A DNA stretch of 64,000 nucleotides from [Enterobacter] lignolyticus SCF1 (GTDB lineage: Bacteria; Pseudomonadota; Gammaproteobacteria; Enterobacterales; Enterobacteriaceae). The stretch's first letter is position 1. Each line of letters opens with the position of its first letter. The stretch spans positions 1 to 64,000 of the forward strand of contig NC_014618.1 in NCBI RefSeq assembly GCF_000164865.1. The letters are read 5' to 3'. Position numbers and translations under genes: made by a program. The notes under the pieces are model-generated. The model was not told where the DNA came from, did not search any database, and worked only from the letters and a program-made list of their open reading frames with translations. Shown here in pieces: positions 28,584-36,716 of this stretch.

Positions 28584-28898
28584 ATGCATTTAATCTCAAT
28601 GAAGGCTATTTTGGATGCGGTAAATACGTTTCCGCACCACAAGGAAGAGCTACTCCTTCTGGGGAGAGTGATCGAAAAGGGAAATTGCCCGACGCCTGCT
28701 GCACTGAAAAAGCTCTATCCAACGCTGGATAACTTCAAGTATCTGGATAAACATTATATTATTGATATTGCAAATAATAATCTTAGGGTGGTGGCTCTCA
28801 TCTTCTTTGAAAGCCAAAAGTTTTATGTGCGCCATGTTTTTACTCATAAGGAATATGACCGTTTTACGGATAAACATCGCGCTAAGGGGAAGAAATGA
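28584..28898 (+). CDS. higB: Type II toxin HigB (mRNA interferase)
   Basis: A 104-residue RelE-superfamily toxin that cleaves translated mRNA on the ribosome. Starting at the ATG 28584 gives MHLISMKAILDAV and a protein collinear with E. coli HigB, including the core LDNFKYLDKHYIIDIANNNLRVVALIFFESQKFYVRHVFTHKEYD. A longer reading from 28434 has no family support and would run through the operator. The toxin gene comes first, as in higBA systems, and its stop overlaps higA by 4 bp. Confidence 0.92.
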   Translation: MHLISMKAILDAVNTFPHHKEELLLLGRVIEKGNCPTPAALKKLYPTLDNFKYLDKHYIIDIANNNLRVVALIFFESQKFYVRHVFTHKEYDRFTDKHRAKGKK

Positions 28899-29314
28899 TG
28901 ATCGTCGCTGATGCAATTAAAGCTACCCAGGCTCTTGTTGCGGCTGTTCCCTTACTGGGCGAACATCCGAACGACAAAGATTATGAGGAAGCCCTTGAGC
29001 TGGTTGAGTATTTGCTCATGAACGAGCCACGCAGCGCTTTGCTGGATATCGTATGTGCCAAAATCAGCCGCTATGAAGCGAATCAACCCGAAATAGTGGC
29101 CTTAAGGCAGGAGATGGAGTCTGTTCCTGTCGGTATTGCGGTTTTAAGAACCCTTATGGATCAGCACAAACTGACTATTTCTGATTTTCAGGATGAAATT
29201 GGCAGTAAATCAATGGTTTCCAGGGTGCTTAATGGTCAGCGTCAGCTTACCTTAAATCATATTAAAAAGCTGGCGATCCGTTTTGGCGTGTCGCCTGCGC
29301 TTTTCATAGAATGA
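28895..29314 (+). CDS. higA: Antitoxin and repressor HigA
   Basis: A 139-residue antitoxin, collinear with E. coli HigA (138). The N-terminal helical part (about 1-75) binds the toxin; the C-terminal XRE helix-turn-helix (about 92-136) contains IGSKSMVSRVLNGQRQLTLNHIKKLAIRFGVSP. It overlaps higB (ATGATGA); the second ATG, at 28898, is an alternative start. Composition is AT-richer than the flanking chromosome. It should neutralise HigB and bind the palindromes upstream. Confidence 0.92.
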   Translation: MMIVADAIKATQALVAAVPLLGEHPNDKDYEEALELVEYLLMNEPRSALLDIVCAKISRYEANQPEIVALRQEMESVPVGIAVLRTLMDQHKLTISDFQDEIGSKSMVSRVLNGQRQLTLNHIKKLAIRFGVSPALFIE

Positions 29315-29353
29315 CATAAAAGTGGATCGGCCATTTTCATCACTCAACAAAAA

Positions 29354-29375
29354 GAATGTGATCGGTAACGCATTT
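29354..29375 (+). promoter_or_regulatory. CRP site of the ilvB promoter
   Basis: TGTGA-N6-ACGCA (29357-29372) with A/T-rich flanks matches the CRP consensus at 16 of 22 positions. It is followed by TATAAA at 29389-29394 and another TATAAA at 29426-29431; I cannot decide which is the -10. In E. coli ilvBN is CRP-activated, which supports the call. Confidence 0.6.
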
Positions 29376-29461
29376 TTGTGCGAGTGCGTATAAAGCAGTT
29401 GCCGCCGGTACAAAAGCTGTGTTTGTATAAATTCAGTCAATAAATCAACCAATGGTCCCTA

Positions 29462-29563
29462 ATGAACACCATCCTGAACGCCACGAACCTACTAGCTACC
29501 GCGCAACCCGCCGCGGTGGTCGTCGTCGTGCGTGTGGTGGTGGTCGTCGGCAATGCGCCGTAG
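29462..29563 (+). CDS. ivbL: ilvBN leader peptide IvbL
   Basis: A 33-residue attenuation leader ending VRVVVVVGNAP. It contains ten valine codons in two runs of five split by an Arg, plus leucine codons upstream (LNATNLLATA). Ribosome stalling when Val-tRNA or Leu-tRNA is scarce should prevent formation of the terminator that follows. It ends 104 bp before ilvB. Translation from ATG 29462 is preferred to the in-frame start at 29452, which belongs to another reading frame. Confidence 0.93.
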   Translation: MNTILNATNLLATAQPAAVVVVVRVVVVVGNAP

Positions 29564-29589
29564 GGTCCGGAACAACACACGATTCCAAA

Positions 29590-29620
29590 ACCCCGCCGGC
29601 GCAAACCGGGCGGGGTTTTT
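29590..29620 (+). terminator. ilvBN attenuator terminator
   Basis: CCCCGCC(GG) pairs with (CC)GGGCGGGG (29591-29615) with one bulged base, followed by five T (29616-29620). It lies 27 bp after the ivbL stop, the position expected for the attenuator. Confidence 0.9.
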
Positions 29621-29667
29621 CGTTTAAAGCGCCTCCCGGAAAGTCGGCTCAGAAGAAGGACTGGAGC

Positions 29668-31356
29668 ATGGCAAGTTCGGGCACAACATCCGCAAAGACG
29701 CGTTTTACCGGCGCGCAGTTAATCGTTCACTTACTGGAGCGCCAGGGGATCACCACCGTGACCGGTATTCCCGGCGGCACCGTGCTGCCGCTCTACGATG
29801 CGCTGAGCCAAAGCAAACATATTCGCCACGTGCTGGCCCGTCATGAGCAGGGCGCCGGTTTTATCGCCCAGGGGATGGCGCGTACGCAGGGCAAACCGGC
29901 GGTTTGCATGGCCTGCAGCGGCCCCGGCGCCACCAACCTGGTGACCGCCATCGCCGACGCGAGGCTCGACTCCATCCCGCTGGTGTGCATCACCGGCCAG
30001 GTCCCCGCCTCGATGATCGGCACCGATGCGTTTCAGGAAGTGGACACCTACGGCATCTCTATCCCCATCACCAAACACAATTACTTAGTGCGCGATATCG
30101 CCGAGCTGCCGCAGGTGATTAGCGATGCGTTTCGCATTGCGCAGTCCGGCCGCCCGGGCCCGGTGTGGATAGACATTCCTAAGGATGTCCAGACCGCAGA
30201 AATCGATATCGACGTGCTGCCGGAGCCTGGCGCCCGCGCGCCCGCGCCCGAGTTCAGCGCCGATAGCGTGCGTGACGCGGCGGCGATGATCAACGCCGCC
30301 AGGCGTCCGGTGCTCTATCTGGGCGGCGGGGCGATTAACGCCGCAGAGGCGATACGCACGTTTGCGGAGAAAGCCAGCCTGCCTACCACTATGACCCTGA
30401 TGGCGCTGGGCATGCTGCCGAAAGCGCACCCGCTGTCCCTGGGCATGCTGGGAATGCACGGCGCGCGCAGCACCAACTACATTCTGCAAGAGGCTGATTT
30501 ACTGATTGTTCTTGGCGCGCGTTTTGATGACCGGGCGATTGGCAAAACCGAGCAGTTCTGCCCGAACGCCAGCATCATTCACGTGGATATCGACCGCGCG
30601 GAGCTCGGTAAAATTAAGCAGCCGCACGTGGCGATTCAGGGCGATGTCGCCGAGGTGCTGGCGCAGCTGATCCCGCAAACGGAGGCGGTCGATCGCGCCG
30701 ACTGGCGTCAGCTGGTGGCCGACCTGCAAAAAGAGTTTCCGGGCGCTATCCCGACCGAAGGCGACCCGCTCAGCCACTACGGGCTGATTAACGCGGTGGC
30801 GGCCTGCGTGGACGACAGCGCGATTATCACGACGGACGTCGGCCAGCATCAGATGTGGACCGCGCAGGCCTATCCGCTGAACCGTCCGCGCCAGTGGCTG
30901 ACCTCCGGCGGCCTCGGCACCATGGGTTTTGGTCTGCCCGCCGCTATCGGCGCGGCGCTGGCCAATCCGGATCGCAAAATCATCTGCTTCTCCGGCGACG
31001 GCAGCCTGATGATGAACATTCAGGAAATGGCGACGGCGGCCGAAAACCAGTTAGACGTAAAAATCATCCTGATGAACAACGAAGCGCTGGGGCTGGTACA
31101 CCAGCAGCAGAGCCTGTTCTACAAGCAGGGCGTGTTTGCCGCGACCTATCCTGGGACCATCAACTTTATGCAGATTGCCGCCGGTTTTGGCCTGCATACC
31201 TGCGACCTGAACGCCGAAGAGGATGCTCATGCCGCGCTGCAGGCGGCGATCGCCCGCCCGGGCCCGGCGCTGATCCACGTGCGCATCGACCCAGAACAAA
31301 AAGTGTACCCGATGGTGCCGCCGGGTGCGGCCAATACTGAGATGGTTGGGGAATAA
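29668..31356 (+). CDS. ilvB: Acetolactate synthase I large subunit IlvB
   Basis: TPP- and FAD-dependent enzyme that makes 2-acetolactate and 2-aceto-2-hydroxybutyrate for valine/leucine and isoleucine. The ATG at 29668, after GGAG, gives MASSGTTSAKTRFTGAQLIVHLLE and 562 residues, as in E. coli; the longer frame from 29452 runs through the attenuator and is not a protein. Seen: the catalytic Glu in ARHEQGAGFIAQG and the TPP/Mg motif GDGSLMMNIQEMATAAENQLDVKIILMNN. A 3-bp gap leads to ilvN. Confidence 0.97.
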   Translation: MASSGTTSAKTRFTGAQLIVHLLERQGITTVTGIPGGTVLPLYDALSQSKHIRHVLARHEQGAGFIAQGMARTQGKPAVCMACSGPGATNLVTAIADARLDSIPLVCITGQVPASMIGTDAFQEVDTYGISIPITKHNYLVRDIAELPQVISDAFRIAQSGRPGPVWIDIPKDVQTAEIDIDVLPEPGARAPAPEFSADSVRDAAAMINAARRPVLYLGGGAINAAEAIRTFAEKASLPTTMTLMALGMLPKAHPLSLGMLGMHGARSTNYILQEADLLIVLGARFDDRAIGKTEQFCPNASIIHVDIDRAELGKIKQPHVAIQGDVAEVLAQLIPQTEAVDRADWRQLVADLQKEFPGAIPTEGDPLSHYGLINAVAACVDDSAIITTDVGQHQMWTAQAYPLNRPRQWLTSGGLGTMGFGLPAAIGAALANPDRKIICFSGDGSLMMNIQEMATAAENQLDVKIILMNNEALGLVHQQQSLFYKQGVFAATYPGTINFMQIAAGFGLHTCDLNAEEDAHAALQAAIARPGPALIHVRIDPEQKVYPMVPPGAANTEMVGE

Positions 31357-31359
31357 GCC

Positions 31360-31647
31360 ATGCAAAAACAACATGATAACGTCATTCTGGAACTCACCGT
31401 CCGCAACCACCCCGGCGTGATGACCCACGTCTGTGGGCTCTTCGCCCGTCGTGCCTTTAACGTGGAGGGCATTCTCTGTTTGCCGATTCAGGGCAGCGAC
31501 CAAAGCCGTATCTGGCTACTGGTGAACGACGATCAGCGCCTGGAGCAGATGATGGCGCAGATAGACAAACTGGAAGATGTCACCCGGGTGGCGCGCAACC
31601 AGTCCGACCCGACGATGTTTAACAAAATCGCGGTGTTTTTTGAGTAG
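31360..31647 (+). CDS. ilvN: Acetolactate synthase I regulatory subunit IlvN
   Basis: A 95-residue ACT-domain subunit (IleLTVRNHPGVMTHVCGLFARRAFNVEGI) that activates IlvB and confers valine feedback inhibition. E. coli IlvN has 96 residues. It ends one base before the convergent deoQ stop, with no room for a separate terminator, so some antisense read-through between the two operons is likely. Confidence 0.95.
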   Translation: MQKQHDNVILELTVRNHPGVMTHVCGLFARRAFNVEGILCLPIQGSDQSRIWLLVNDDQRLEQMMAQIDKLEDVTRVARNQSDPTMFNKIAVFFE

Positions 31648-31648
31648 G

Positions 31649-32434
31649 TTAATCGCCCTCTGATTCCGGGGTGATCACTTTGACGGAACCGTTCCGGCAG
31701 TGGGCGGCATAATCTGCCGGTAACGGACGATCGCTTATCAGGACATCAAAGGTCGAGAGCGGGCCGATGCTGGCGGGGGCGACCTCATCAAACAGGGCAT
31801 GGCGCGTCAGCAAAATTTTTCGTAATCCGCGCTCCATGGCTTTGCGTTTGGTGGCCAGGTCATCGGGATTAAACCAGCTGACGCCGAAATGCTCATGCAC
31901 GCCGCTGGCGGAGATAAACACTTTCCGTGGGTTGAGCGAGTCAAGCGCCGTAGGGTTATTGGCATCGTAAAAGGCATCGCTTTTCGCCCGGTAGGTTCCG
32001 CCGCAGAGGATAGCCGTGGCGTTAGGCTTTTCATTGAGCGCCATAAACACGCGGTGCGAGTAGCAAATGCCGGTAAAGGTAATATCATCCGGGATCATGC
32101 TGATAACCAACGGCATTTCCGCGCCATTATCAAAAAAGACCAGGTCGTTTTCACTTACCAGCCCGGCGGCCAGGATAGCAACGGGTAAATCGTCGCGATG
32201 ATGGGTCCGTTTGACCGGCTGCGGCGCCTGAGCTGACGCGGCGGGTTTATTCACCATCACAATATAGCCGCCGAGCAGCGTCAGCGGTAATGGTTCGTCG
32301 TCCTGGCTCAGGTCCCGGCGAATGGTCATCACGGAAACCTCCAGCATCCGCGCCGCGTCTTTCAGATGGATTCGGTCGGTTTTCTTCAGCAGCTCCATCA
32401 GGCGTCGAATACGTTCTTTTTGCTTGGTTTCCAT
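31649..32434 (-). CDS. deoQ: DeoR-family repressor DeoQ of deoxyribose use
   Basis: A 261-residue DeoR-type regulator. The ATG at 32434 gives METKQKERIRRLMELLKKTDRIHLKDAARMLEVSVMTIRRDL, whose winged helix (about 5-55) matches DeoR closely; GGAGA precedes it. The form starting at 32512 adds 26 unsupported residues. The sugar-phosphate isomerase-like sensor domain includes FFDNGAEMPLVI and ILCGGTYRAKSDAF. It is divergent from deoK, and its place between ilvN and deoK-uhpA is that of Salmonella deoQ. Expected to repress deoKPX. Confidence 0.85.
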   Translation of the reverse strand: METKQKERIRRLMELLKKTDRIHLKDAARMLEVSVMTIRRDLSQDDEPLPLTLLGGYIVMVNKPAASAQAPQPVKRTHHRDDLPVAILAAGLVSENDLVFFDNGAEMPLVISMIPDDITFTGICYSHRVFMALNEKPNATAILCGGTYRAKSDAFYDANNPTALDSLNPRKVFISASGVHEHFGVSWFNPDDLATKRKAMERGLRKILLTRHALFDEVAPASIGPLSTFDVLISDRPLPADYAAHCRNGSVKVITPESEGD

Positions 32435-32671
32435 GCGCTTTCTCCGTGGATCATCGGGTGAATGTTCCTTGAGTAACATTTTTGTGTCTGCTGGAACATC
32501 ACTTTGCTTCATTACTATACGTCTGACTACGGGGAAATAAAAGCGTGTTTTTTCACGTCTTTTTGACTGTAATCTTTTTGGTTTCAGTGAATTGTGAATT
32601 TGTTAGTGGTTTGTGGTGTGCCGGTAACGCAGTATTTTGCGTAATAAATAAACAATAAAAGGTTCTTACAA

Positions 32672-32729
32672 TCGCGATCCTAGTCACAAATGATACAAAA
32701 GTAACATGATAATGTTATTTTAATATCAT
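32672..32729 (+). promoter_or_regulatory. deoKPX promoter with CRP-like site and palindrome
   Basis: CGCGA-N6-TCACA (32673-32688) is a CRP-type site centred near 32680.5. GATAAT (32708-32713) could be the -10, which would put the start near 32720 and CRP near -40, a class II arrangement. ATGATA (32706-32711) and TATCAT (32724-32729) form an inverted repeat over the promoter, a candidate DeoQ operator. The rest of the 326-bp deoQ-deoK gap has no gene. Confidence 0.5.
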
Positions 32730-32760
32730 TGTTGTGAGATTGTTTTAGAGAGGTAGTAAA

Positions 32761-33681
32761 ATGGATATCGCGGTTATCGGCTCCAATATGGTGGATCTCA
32801 TCACTTACACCAACCAGATGCCCAAAGAAGGGGAGACCCTGGAAGCGCCGGCGTTCAAAATCGGCTGTGGCGGTAAAGGGGCGAACCAGGCGGTTGCGGC
32901 CGCTAAGCTTAATTCCAAAGTGCTGATGCTGACCAAAGTCGGCGACGATATTTTTGCGGATAACACCATCCGCAACCTCGAGTCATGGGGGATTAACACC
33001 ACCTATGTGGAAAAAGTCCCCTGCACCAGCAGCGGCGTGGCGCCAATTTTCGTCAATGCCAACTCCAGTAACAGCATTCTGATCATTAAAGGCGCGAACA
33101 AGTTTCTCTCTCCGGAGGATATCGATCGCGCGGCGGAAGATTTGAAAAAATGTCAGCTGATCGTTCTGCAACTGGAAGTGCAGCTGGAGACGGTTTACCA
33201 CGCCATTGAATTTGGTAAAAAGCATGGCATTGAGGTGTTATTAAATCCGGCGCCAGCATTACGGGAATTAGATATGTCATATGCCTGTAAATGCGACTTC
33301 TTTGTACCCAATGAAACCGAGCTGGAAATATTAACCGGCATGCCGGTGGATACTTACGATCGTATTCGCGCTGCCGCTCGTACCCTTGTGGATAAAGGGC
33401 TGAATAATATTATCGTCACCATGGGCGAAAAGGGCGCACTGTGGATGACGCGAGACCAGGAAGTACATGTCCCGGCGTTTAACGTAAACGCTGTTGATAC
33501 CAGCGGCGCAGGCGATGCCTTCATCGGCTGCTTCGCCCACTATTACGTCCAGAGCGGCGATGTGGAAACAGCCATGAAAAAAGCCGTCCTTTTCGCCGCT
33601 TTCAGCGTTACCGGAAAAGGCACCCAATCTTCTTATCCGAGCATTGAACAATTTAATGAGTTTCTTACCTTAAACGAATAA
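32761..33681 (+). CDS. deoK: Deoxyribokinase DeoK
   Basis: A 306-residue PfkB/ribokinase-family kinase for 2-deoxy-D-ribose, giving deoxyribose 5-phosphate. Seen: the sugar site GCGGKGANQAVAAAKL near 36-51 and the ATP/catalytic motif DTSGAGDAFIGCF near residue 246, with the base Asp in GAGD. Salmonella DeoK is also 306 residues and lies in the same gene order. The ribosome site GAGAGG precedes the ATG. Ribokinase activity cannot be excluded from sequence, but the context favours deoxyribose. Confidence 0.88.
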   Translation: MDIAVIGSNMVDLITYTNQMPKEGETLEAPAFKIGCGGKGANQAVAAAKLNSKVLMLTKVGDDIFADNTIRNLESWGINTTYVEKVPCTSSGVAPIFVNANSSNSILIIKGANKFLSPEDIDRAAEDLKKCQLIVLQLEVQLETVYHAIEFGKKHGIEVLLNPAPALRELDMSYACKCDFFVPNETELEILTGMPVDTYDRIRAAARTLVDKGLNNIIVTMGEKGALWMTRDQEVHVPAFNVNAVDTSGAGDAFIGCFAHYYVQSGDVETAMKKAVLFAAFSVTGKGTQSSYPSIEQFNEFLTLNE

Positions 33682-33708
33682 CACTCCTGCACTGTAAAAG
33701 GTAGCACT

Positions 33709-35025
33709 ATGAACGATAAAAACATCATTCAGATGCCCGATGGGTATCTGAATAAGACCCCTCTGTTCCAGTTTATTTTGTTATCCTGTTTATTCCCGCT
33801 ATGGGGATGCGCAGCCGCATTAAATGATATTCTGATTACGCAATTTAAAAGCGTGTTCTCACTCAGTAACTTTGCTTCGGCATTAGTGCAGAGCGCGTTT
33901 TATGGCGGTTATTTTTTAATTGCGATTCCGGCCTCTCTGGTCATTAAGAAGACCAGCTATAAAGTAGCGATATTAACCGGCCTGACGCTGTATATCGTTG
34001 GCTGTACGCTCTTTTTCCCGGCATCGCACATGGCAACCTACACCATGTTCCTCGCGGCGATTTTCGCGATTGCAATTGGCCTGAGCTTCCTGGAAACGGC
34101 GGCAAATACTTATAGCTCTATGATTGGTCCGAAAGCTTACGCTACGCTGCGTCTGAACATCAGCCAGACCTTTTACCCGATCGGCGCCGCGTCCGGCATT
34201 CTGCTGGGTAAATATCTGGTCTTTTCCGAAGGCGAGAGCCTGCAAAAGCAGATGGCGGGGATGAACGCTGAGCAGATTCATAACTTTAAGCTGCTGATGC
34301 TGGAAAATACCCTTGAGCCATACAGGTACATGATCATGGTTCTGGTGGTGGTGATGGCGCTGTTTCTGCTCACCCGTTTTCCGACCTGCAAAGTGGCGCA
34401 AACTGCGCACCATAAGCGTCCGTCAGCAATAGACACGCTGCGCTATCTGGCCGGCAACGCGCGCTTTCGTCGCGGAATCGTGGCGCAGTTTCTTTATGTG
34501 GGTATGCAGGTGGCGGTGTGGTCATTCACCATCCGTCTGGCGCTGGAGCTGGGAAATATCAACGAGCGCGATGCCTCTAACTTCATGATCTACAGCTTTG
34601 CCTGCTTCTTTATCGGCAAATTTATCGCCAACATCCTGATGACGCGCTTCAACCCGGAAAAAGTACTGATCCTCTACGCCATCATTGGGGCGCTGTTCCT
34701 TGCCTATGTTGCGCTGGCGCCGAGCTTTAGCGCTGTGTACGTCGCGGTGCTGGTGAGCGTGCTGTTTGGCCCCTGCTGGGCGACTATCTATGCCGGTACG
34801 CTGGATACGGTGGATAATGAGCATACCGAAATGGCTGGGGCGGTGATTGTCATGGCGATTGTCGGCGCGGCGGTGGTTCCGGCGATTCAGGGCTACGTGG
34901 CGGATATGTTCCACTCGCTGCAGGTGTCGTTCCTCGTCTCCATGCTGTGCTTCGTTTACGTCGGCATCTACTTCTGGCGCGAAAGTAAAGCGCGCGATGG
35001 CCTGACTGAAGCGACGGCTTCCTGA
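33709..35025 (+). CDS. deoP: Deoxyribose permease DeoP
   Basis: A 438-residue MFS permease of the FucP (fucose:H+ symporter) family with about 12 helices. Seen: LFPLWGCAAALNDILITQFKSVFSLSNFASALVQSAFYGGYFLIAIPA, the characteristic N-terminal block, and GLSFLETAANTYSSMIG. It lies 27 bp after deoK and 11 bp before deoX. Uptake of 2-deoxyribose is inferred from the locus matching Salmonella deoQKPX. Confidence 0.87.
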   Translation: MNDKNIIQMPDGYLNKTPLFQFILLSCLFPLWGCAAALNDILITQFKSVFSLSNFASALVQSAFYGGYFLIAIPASLVIKKTSYKVAILTGLTLYIVGCTLFFPASHMATYTMFLAAIFAIAIGLSFLETAANTYSSMIGPKAYATLRLNISQTFYPIGAASGILLGKYLVFSEGESLQKQMAGMNAEQIHNFKLLMLENTLEPYRYMIMVLVVVMALFLLTRFPTCKVAQTAHHKRPSAIDTLRYLAGNARFRRGIVAQFLYVGMQVAVWSFTIRLALELGNINERDASNFMIYSFACFFIGKFIANILMTRFNPEKVLILYAIIGALFLAYVALAPSFSAVYVAVLVSVLFGPCWATIYAGTLDTVDNEHTEMAGAVIVMAIVGAAVVPAIQGYVADMFHSLQVSFLVSMLCFVYVGIYFWRESKARDGLTEATAS

Positions 35026-35036
35026 GGAGAACAATC

Positions 35037-36050
35037 ATGACGACACGTATTACCTTGTGGCGCGAACTCTTTGCTGAGCACCCGCGCACCCTGCTGGAAA
35101 ACGGTAGCTTCACGGTCACGGCGTTTCGCTACGCCAGCGGCGTTGAGGGGTTAAAGGTTCAGAACCGTCGCGGCTACCTGGTCATCCTGCCCTGGCTGGG
35201 GCAGATGATCTGGGATGCGCAGTTCGACGGCCGCGATCTGACCATGCGCAACATGTTTCGCCAGCCGAAACCCGCGACGGAAGTGGTGGCGACGTACGGC
35301 TGTTTTGCCTTCCATTCCGGTTTGCTGGCGAATGGCTGCCCGTCGCCGGAAGATGCTCATCCGTTGCACGGCGAAATGGCCTGCGCCGCGATGGACGAAG
35401 CCTGGCTGGAGCTGGACGGCGATAGCCTGCGCGTGACCGGGCGCTACGAATATGTGATGGGTTTCGGACATCATTATCAGGCGCAGCCTGCGGTGGTGAT
35501 GCGTAGCGCGAGCGCGCTGTTTGATATTCAGATGGCGGTCACCAATCTGGCGTCAGTCGCCATGCCGCTGCAGTACATGTGCCACATGAACTACGCGTAT
35601 GTACCGGAAGCGACCTTTAGCCAGAATATCCCTGATGAGGCGCTGAAGCTGCGCGAATCCGTTCCGGCGCATGTCAAACCCACTGAGCAATGGCTGGCGT
35701 TTAATCAGCGGATCCTGCAGGGGGAAGCCTCGCTGGCGACGCTCAATGAGCCGGGATGTTACGATCCGGAGATCGTCTTCTTTGCCGACAGGCTGGACAG
35801 ATATACGGACAGGCCAGAGTTTCGCATGATCGCGCCGAATGGCACCACGTTCGTCACCCGTTTCGCCAGCTCTGAGCTCAATTATGTGACCCGCTGGATC
35901 CTCTATAACGGCGATCAGCAGGTGGCGGCCTTCGCTCTGCCCGCAACCTGTCGACCCGAAGGGTTCCTTGCGGCGCAGCGAAATGGCGCGTTGCTGCAGG
36001 TGGAACCGCTGCAAACCCGGGCATTTAGCGTCACCACGGGTATTGCCTGA
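35037..36050 (+). CDS. deoX: DeoX, aldose-epimerase-like protein (DUF4432)
   Basis: A 337-residue protein of the galactose-mutarotase-like fold (DUF4432). Conserved pieces include GYLVILPWLGQMIWDAQFDGRDLTMRNMF, HPLHGEMACAAMDEAWLEL and MCHMNYAYVP, with histidines in positions expected for a mutarotase-type site. It is needed for efficient deoxyribose growth in Salmonella as I recall, but its reaction is not established. Last gene of the operon; a terminator follows. Confidence 0.82.
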   Translation: MTTRITLWRELFAEHPRTLLENGSFTVTAFRYASGVEGLKVQNRRGYLVILPWLGQMIWDAQFDGRDLTMRNMFRQPKPATEVVATYGCFAFHSGLLANGCPSPEDAHPLHGEMACAAMDEAWLELDGDSLRVTGRYEYVMGFGHHYQAQPAVVMRSASALFDIQMAVTNLASVAMPLQYMCHMNYAYVPEATFSQNIPDEALKLRESVPAHVKPTEQWLAFNQRILQGEASLATLNEPGCYDPEIVFFADRLDRYTDRPEFRMIAPNGTTFVTRFASSELNYVTRWILYNGDQQVAAFALPATCRPEGFLAAQRNGALLQVEPLQTRAFSVTTGIA

Positions 36051-36071
36051 CGGCTCAAGGGTTGAACACCC

Positions 36072-36103
36072 ACGCGCTTACCGTTATGGTAAGCGCGTTT
36101 TTT
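36072..36103 (+). terminator. Intrinsic terminator of deoKPX
   Basis: ACGCGCTTACC (36072-36082), loop GTTAT, GGTAAGCGCGT (36088-36098), then six T (36098-36103). A perfect 11-bp stem between deoX and uhpA. Confidence 0.92.
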
Positions 36104-36122
36104 AACCCGCCAGGAACGCGCC

Positions 36123-36716
36123 ATGACCACTATCGCCCTTATCGACGACCACCTTATCGTCCGCTCCGGATTTGCCCAGCTGCTGAGCCTGGAGCCTGAT
36201 TTTCAGGTGGTGGGCGAGTTCGGTTCCGGCCACGAGGCACTCGCCGGGCTGCCAGGGCGCGGGGTGCAGGTCTGTATCTGCGATATCTCAATGCCGGATC
36301 TCTCCGGGCTGGAGCTGTTAAACCAGCTGCCGAAAGGAATGGCGACGATTATGCTGTCGGTCCACGACAGCCCGGCGCTGGTGGAGCAGGCGCTGAACGC
36401 CGGAGCGCGCGGATTTCTCTCTAAACGCTGCAGCCCGGATGAGCTGATCGCCGCCGTGCGCGCTGTCGCGACCGGCGGCTGCTACCTGACGCCGGATATC
36501 GCCAGCAAGCTGGCGGCAGGGCGCCAGGACCCGCTGACCCGCCGCGAGCGTCAGGTGGCGGAAAAGCTCGCCCAGGGGATGGCGGTGAAAGAAATCGCCG
36601 CCGTGCTGGGGCTGTCGCCGAAAACGGTGCACGTTCACCGCGCCAACCTGATGGAAAAACTCGGCGTCAGCAACGACGTCGAGCTGGCGCGCCGCATGTT
36701 CGATAACTGGCAATGA
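36123..36716 (+). CDS. uhpA: Response regulator UhpA
   Basis: NarL/FixJ-type regulator that activates uhpT when external glucose 6-phosphate is sensed. A receiver domain (about 1-118) has acidic pocket Asp8/Asp9, phosphoacceptor Asp54 in CDISMPDLSGLELL and Lys103 in LSKR. The LuxR helix-turn-helix (about 135-192) contains LTRRERQVAEKLAQGMAVKEIAAVLGLSPKTVHVHR. It is 197 residues. Overlaps uhpB by 4 bp. Confidence 0.96.
   Translation: MTTIALIDDHLIVRSGFAQLLSLEPDFQVVGEFGSGHEALAGLPGRGVQVCICDISMPDLSGLELLNQLPKGMATIMLSVHDSPALVEQALNAGARGFLSKRCSPDELIAAVRAVATGGCYLTPDIASKLAAGRQDPLTRRERQVAEKLAQGMAVKEIAAVLGLSPKTVHVHRANLMEKLGVSNDVELARRMFDNWQ

Noticed and set aside
28285..29450. tisB/istR toxin-antitoxin module
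   Set aside because: Looked for because of synteny with E. coli; no TisB-like hydrophobic frame or clear LexA box seen by eye.
29315..29450. Terminator after higA
   Set aside because: No convincing GC stem with T-run found; transcription may run toward ivbL.
29452..29667. Long N-terminal extension of ilvB
   Set aside because: It would translate through the ivbL leader and the attenuator; family start is at 29668.
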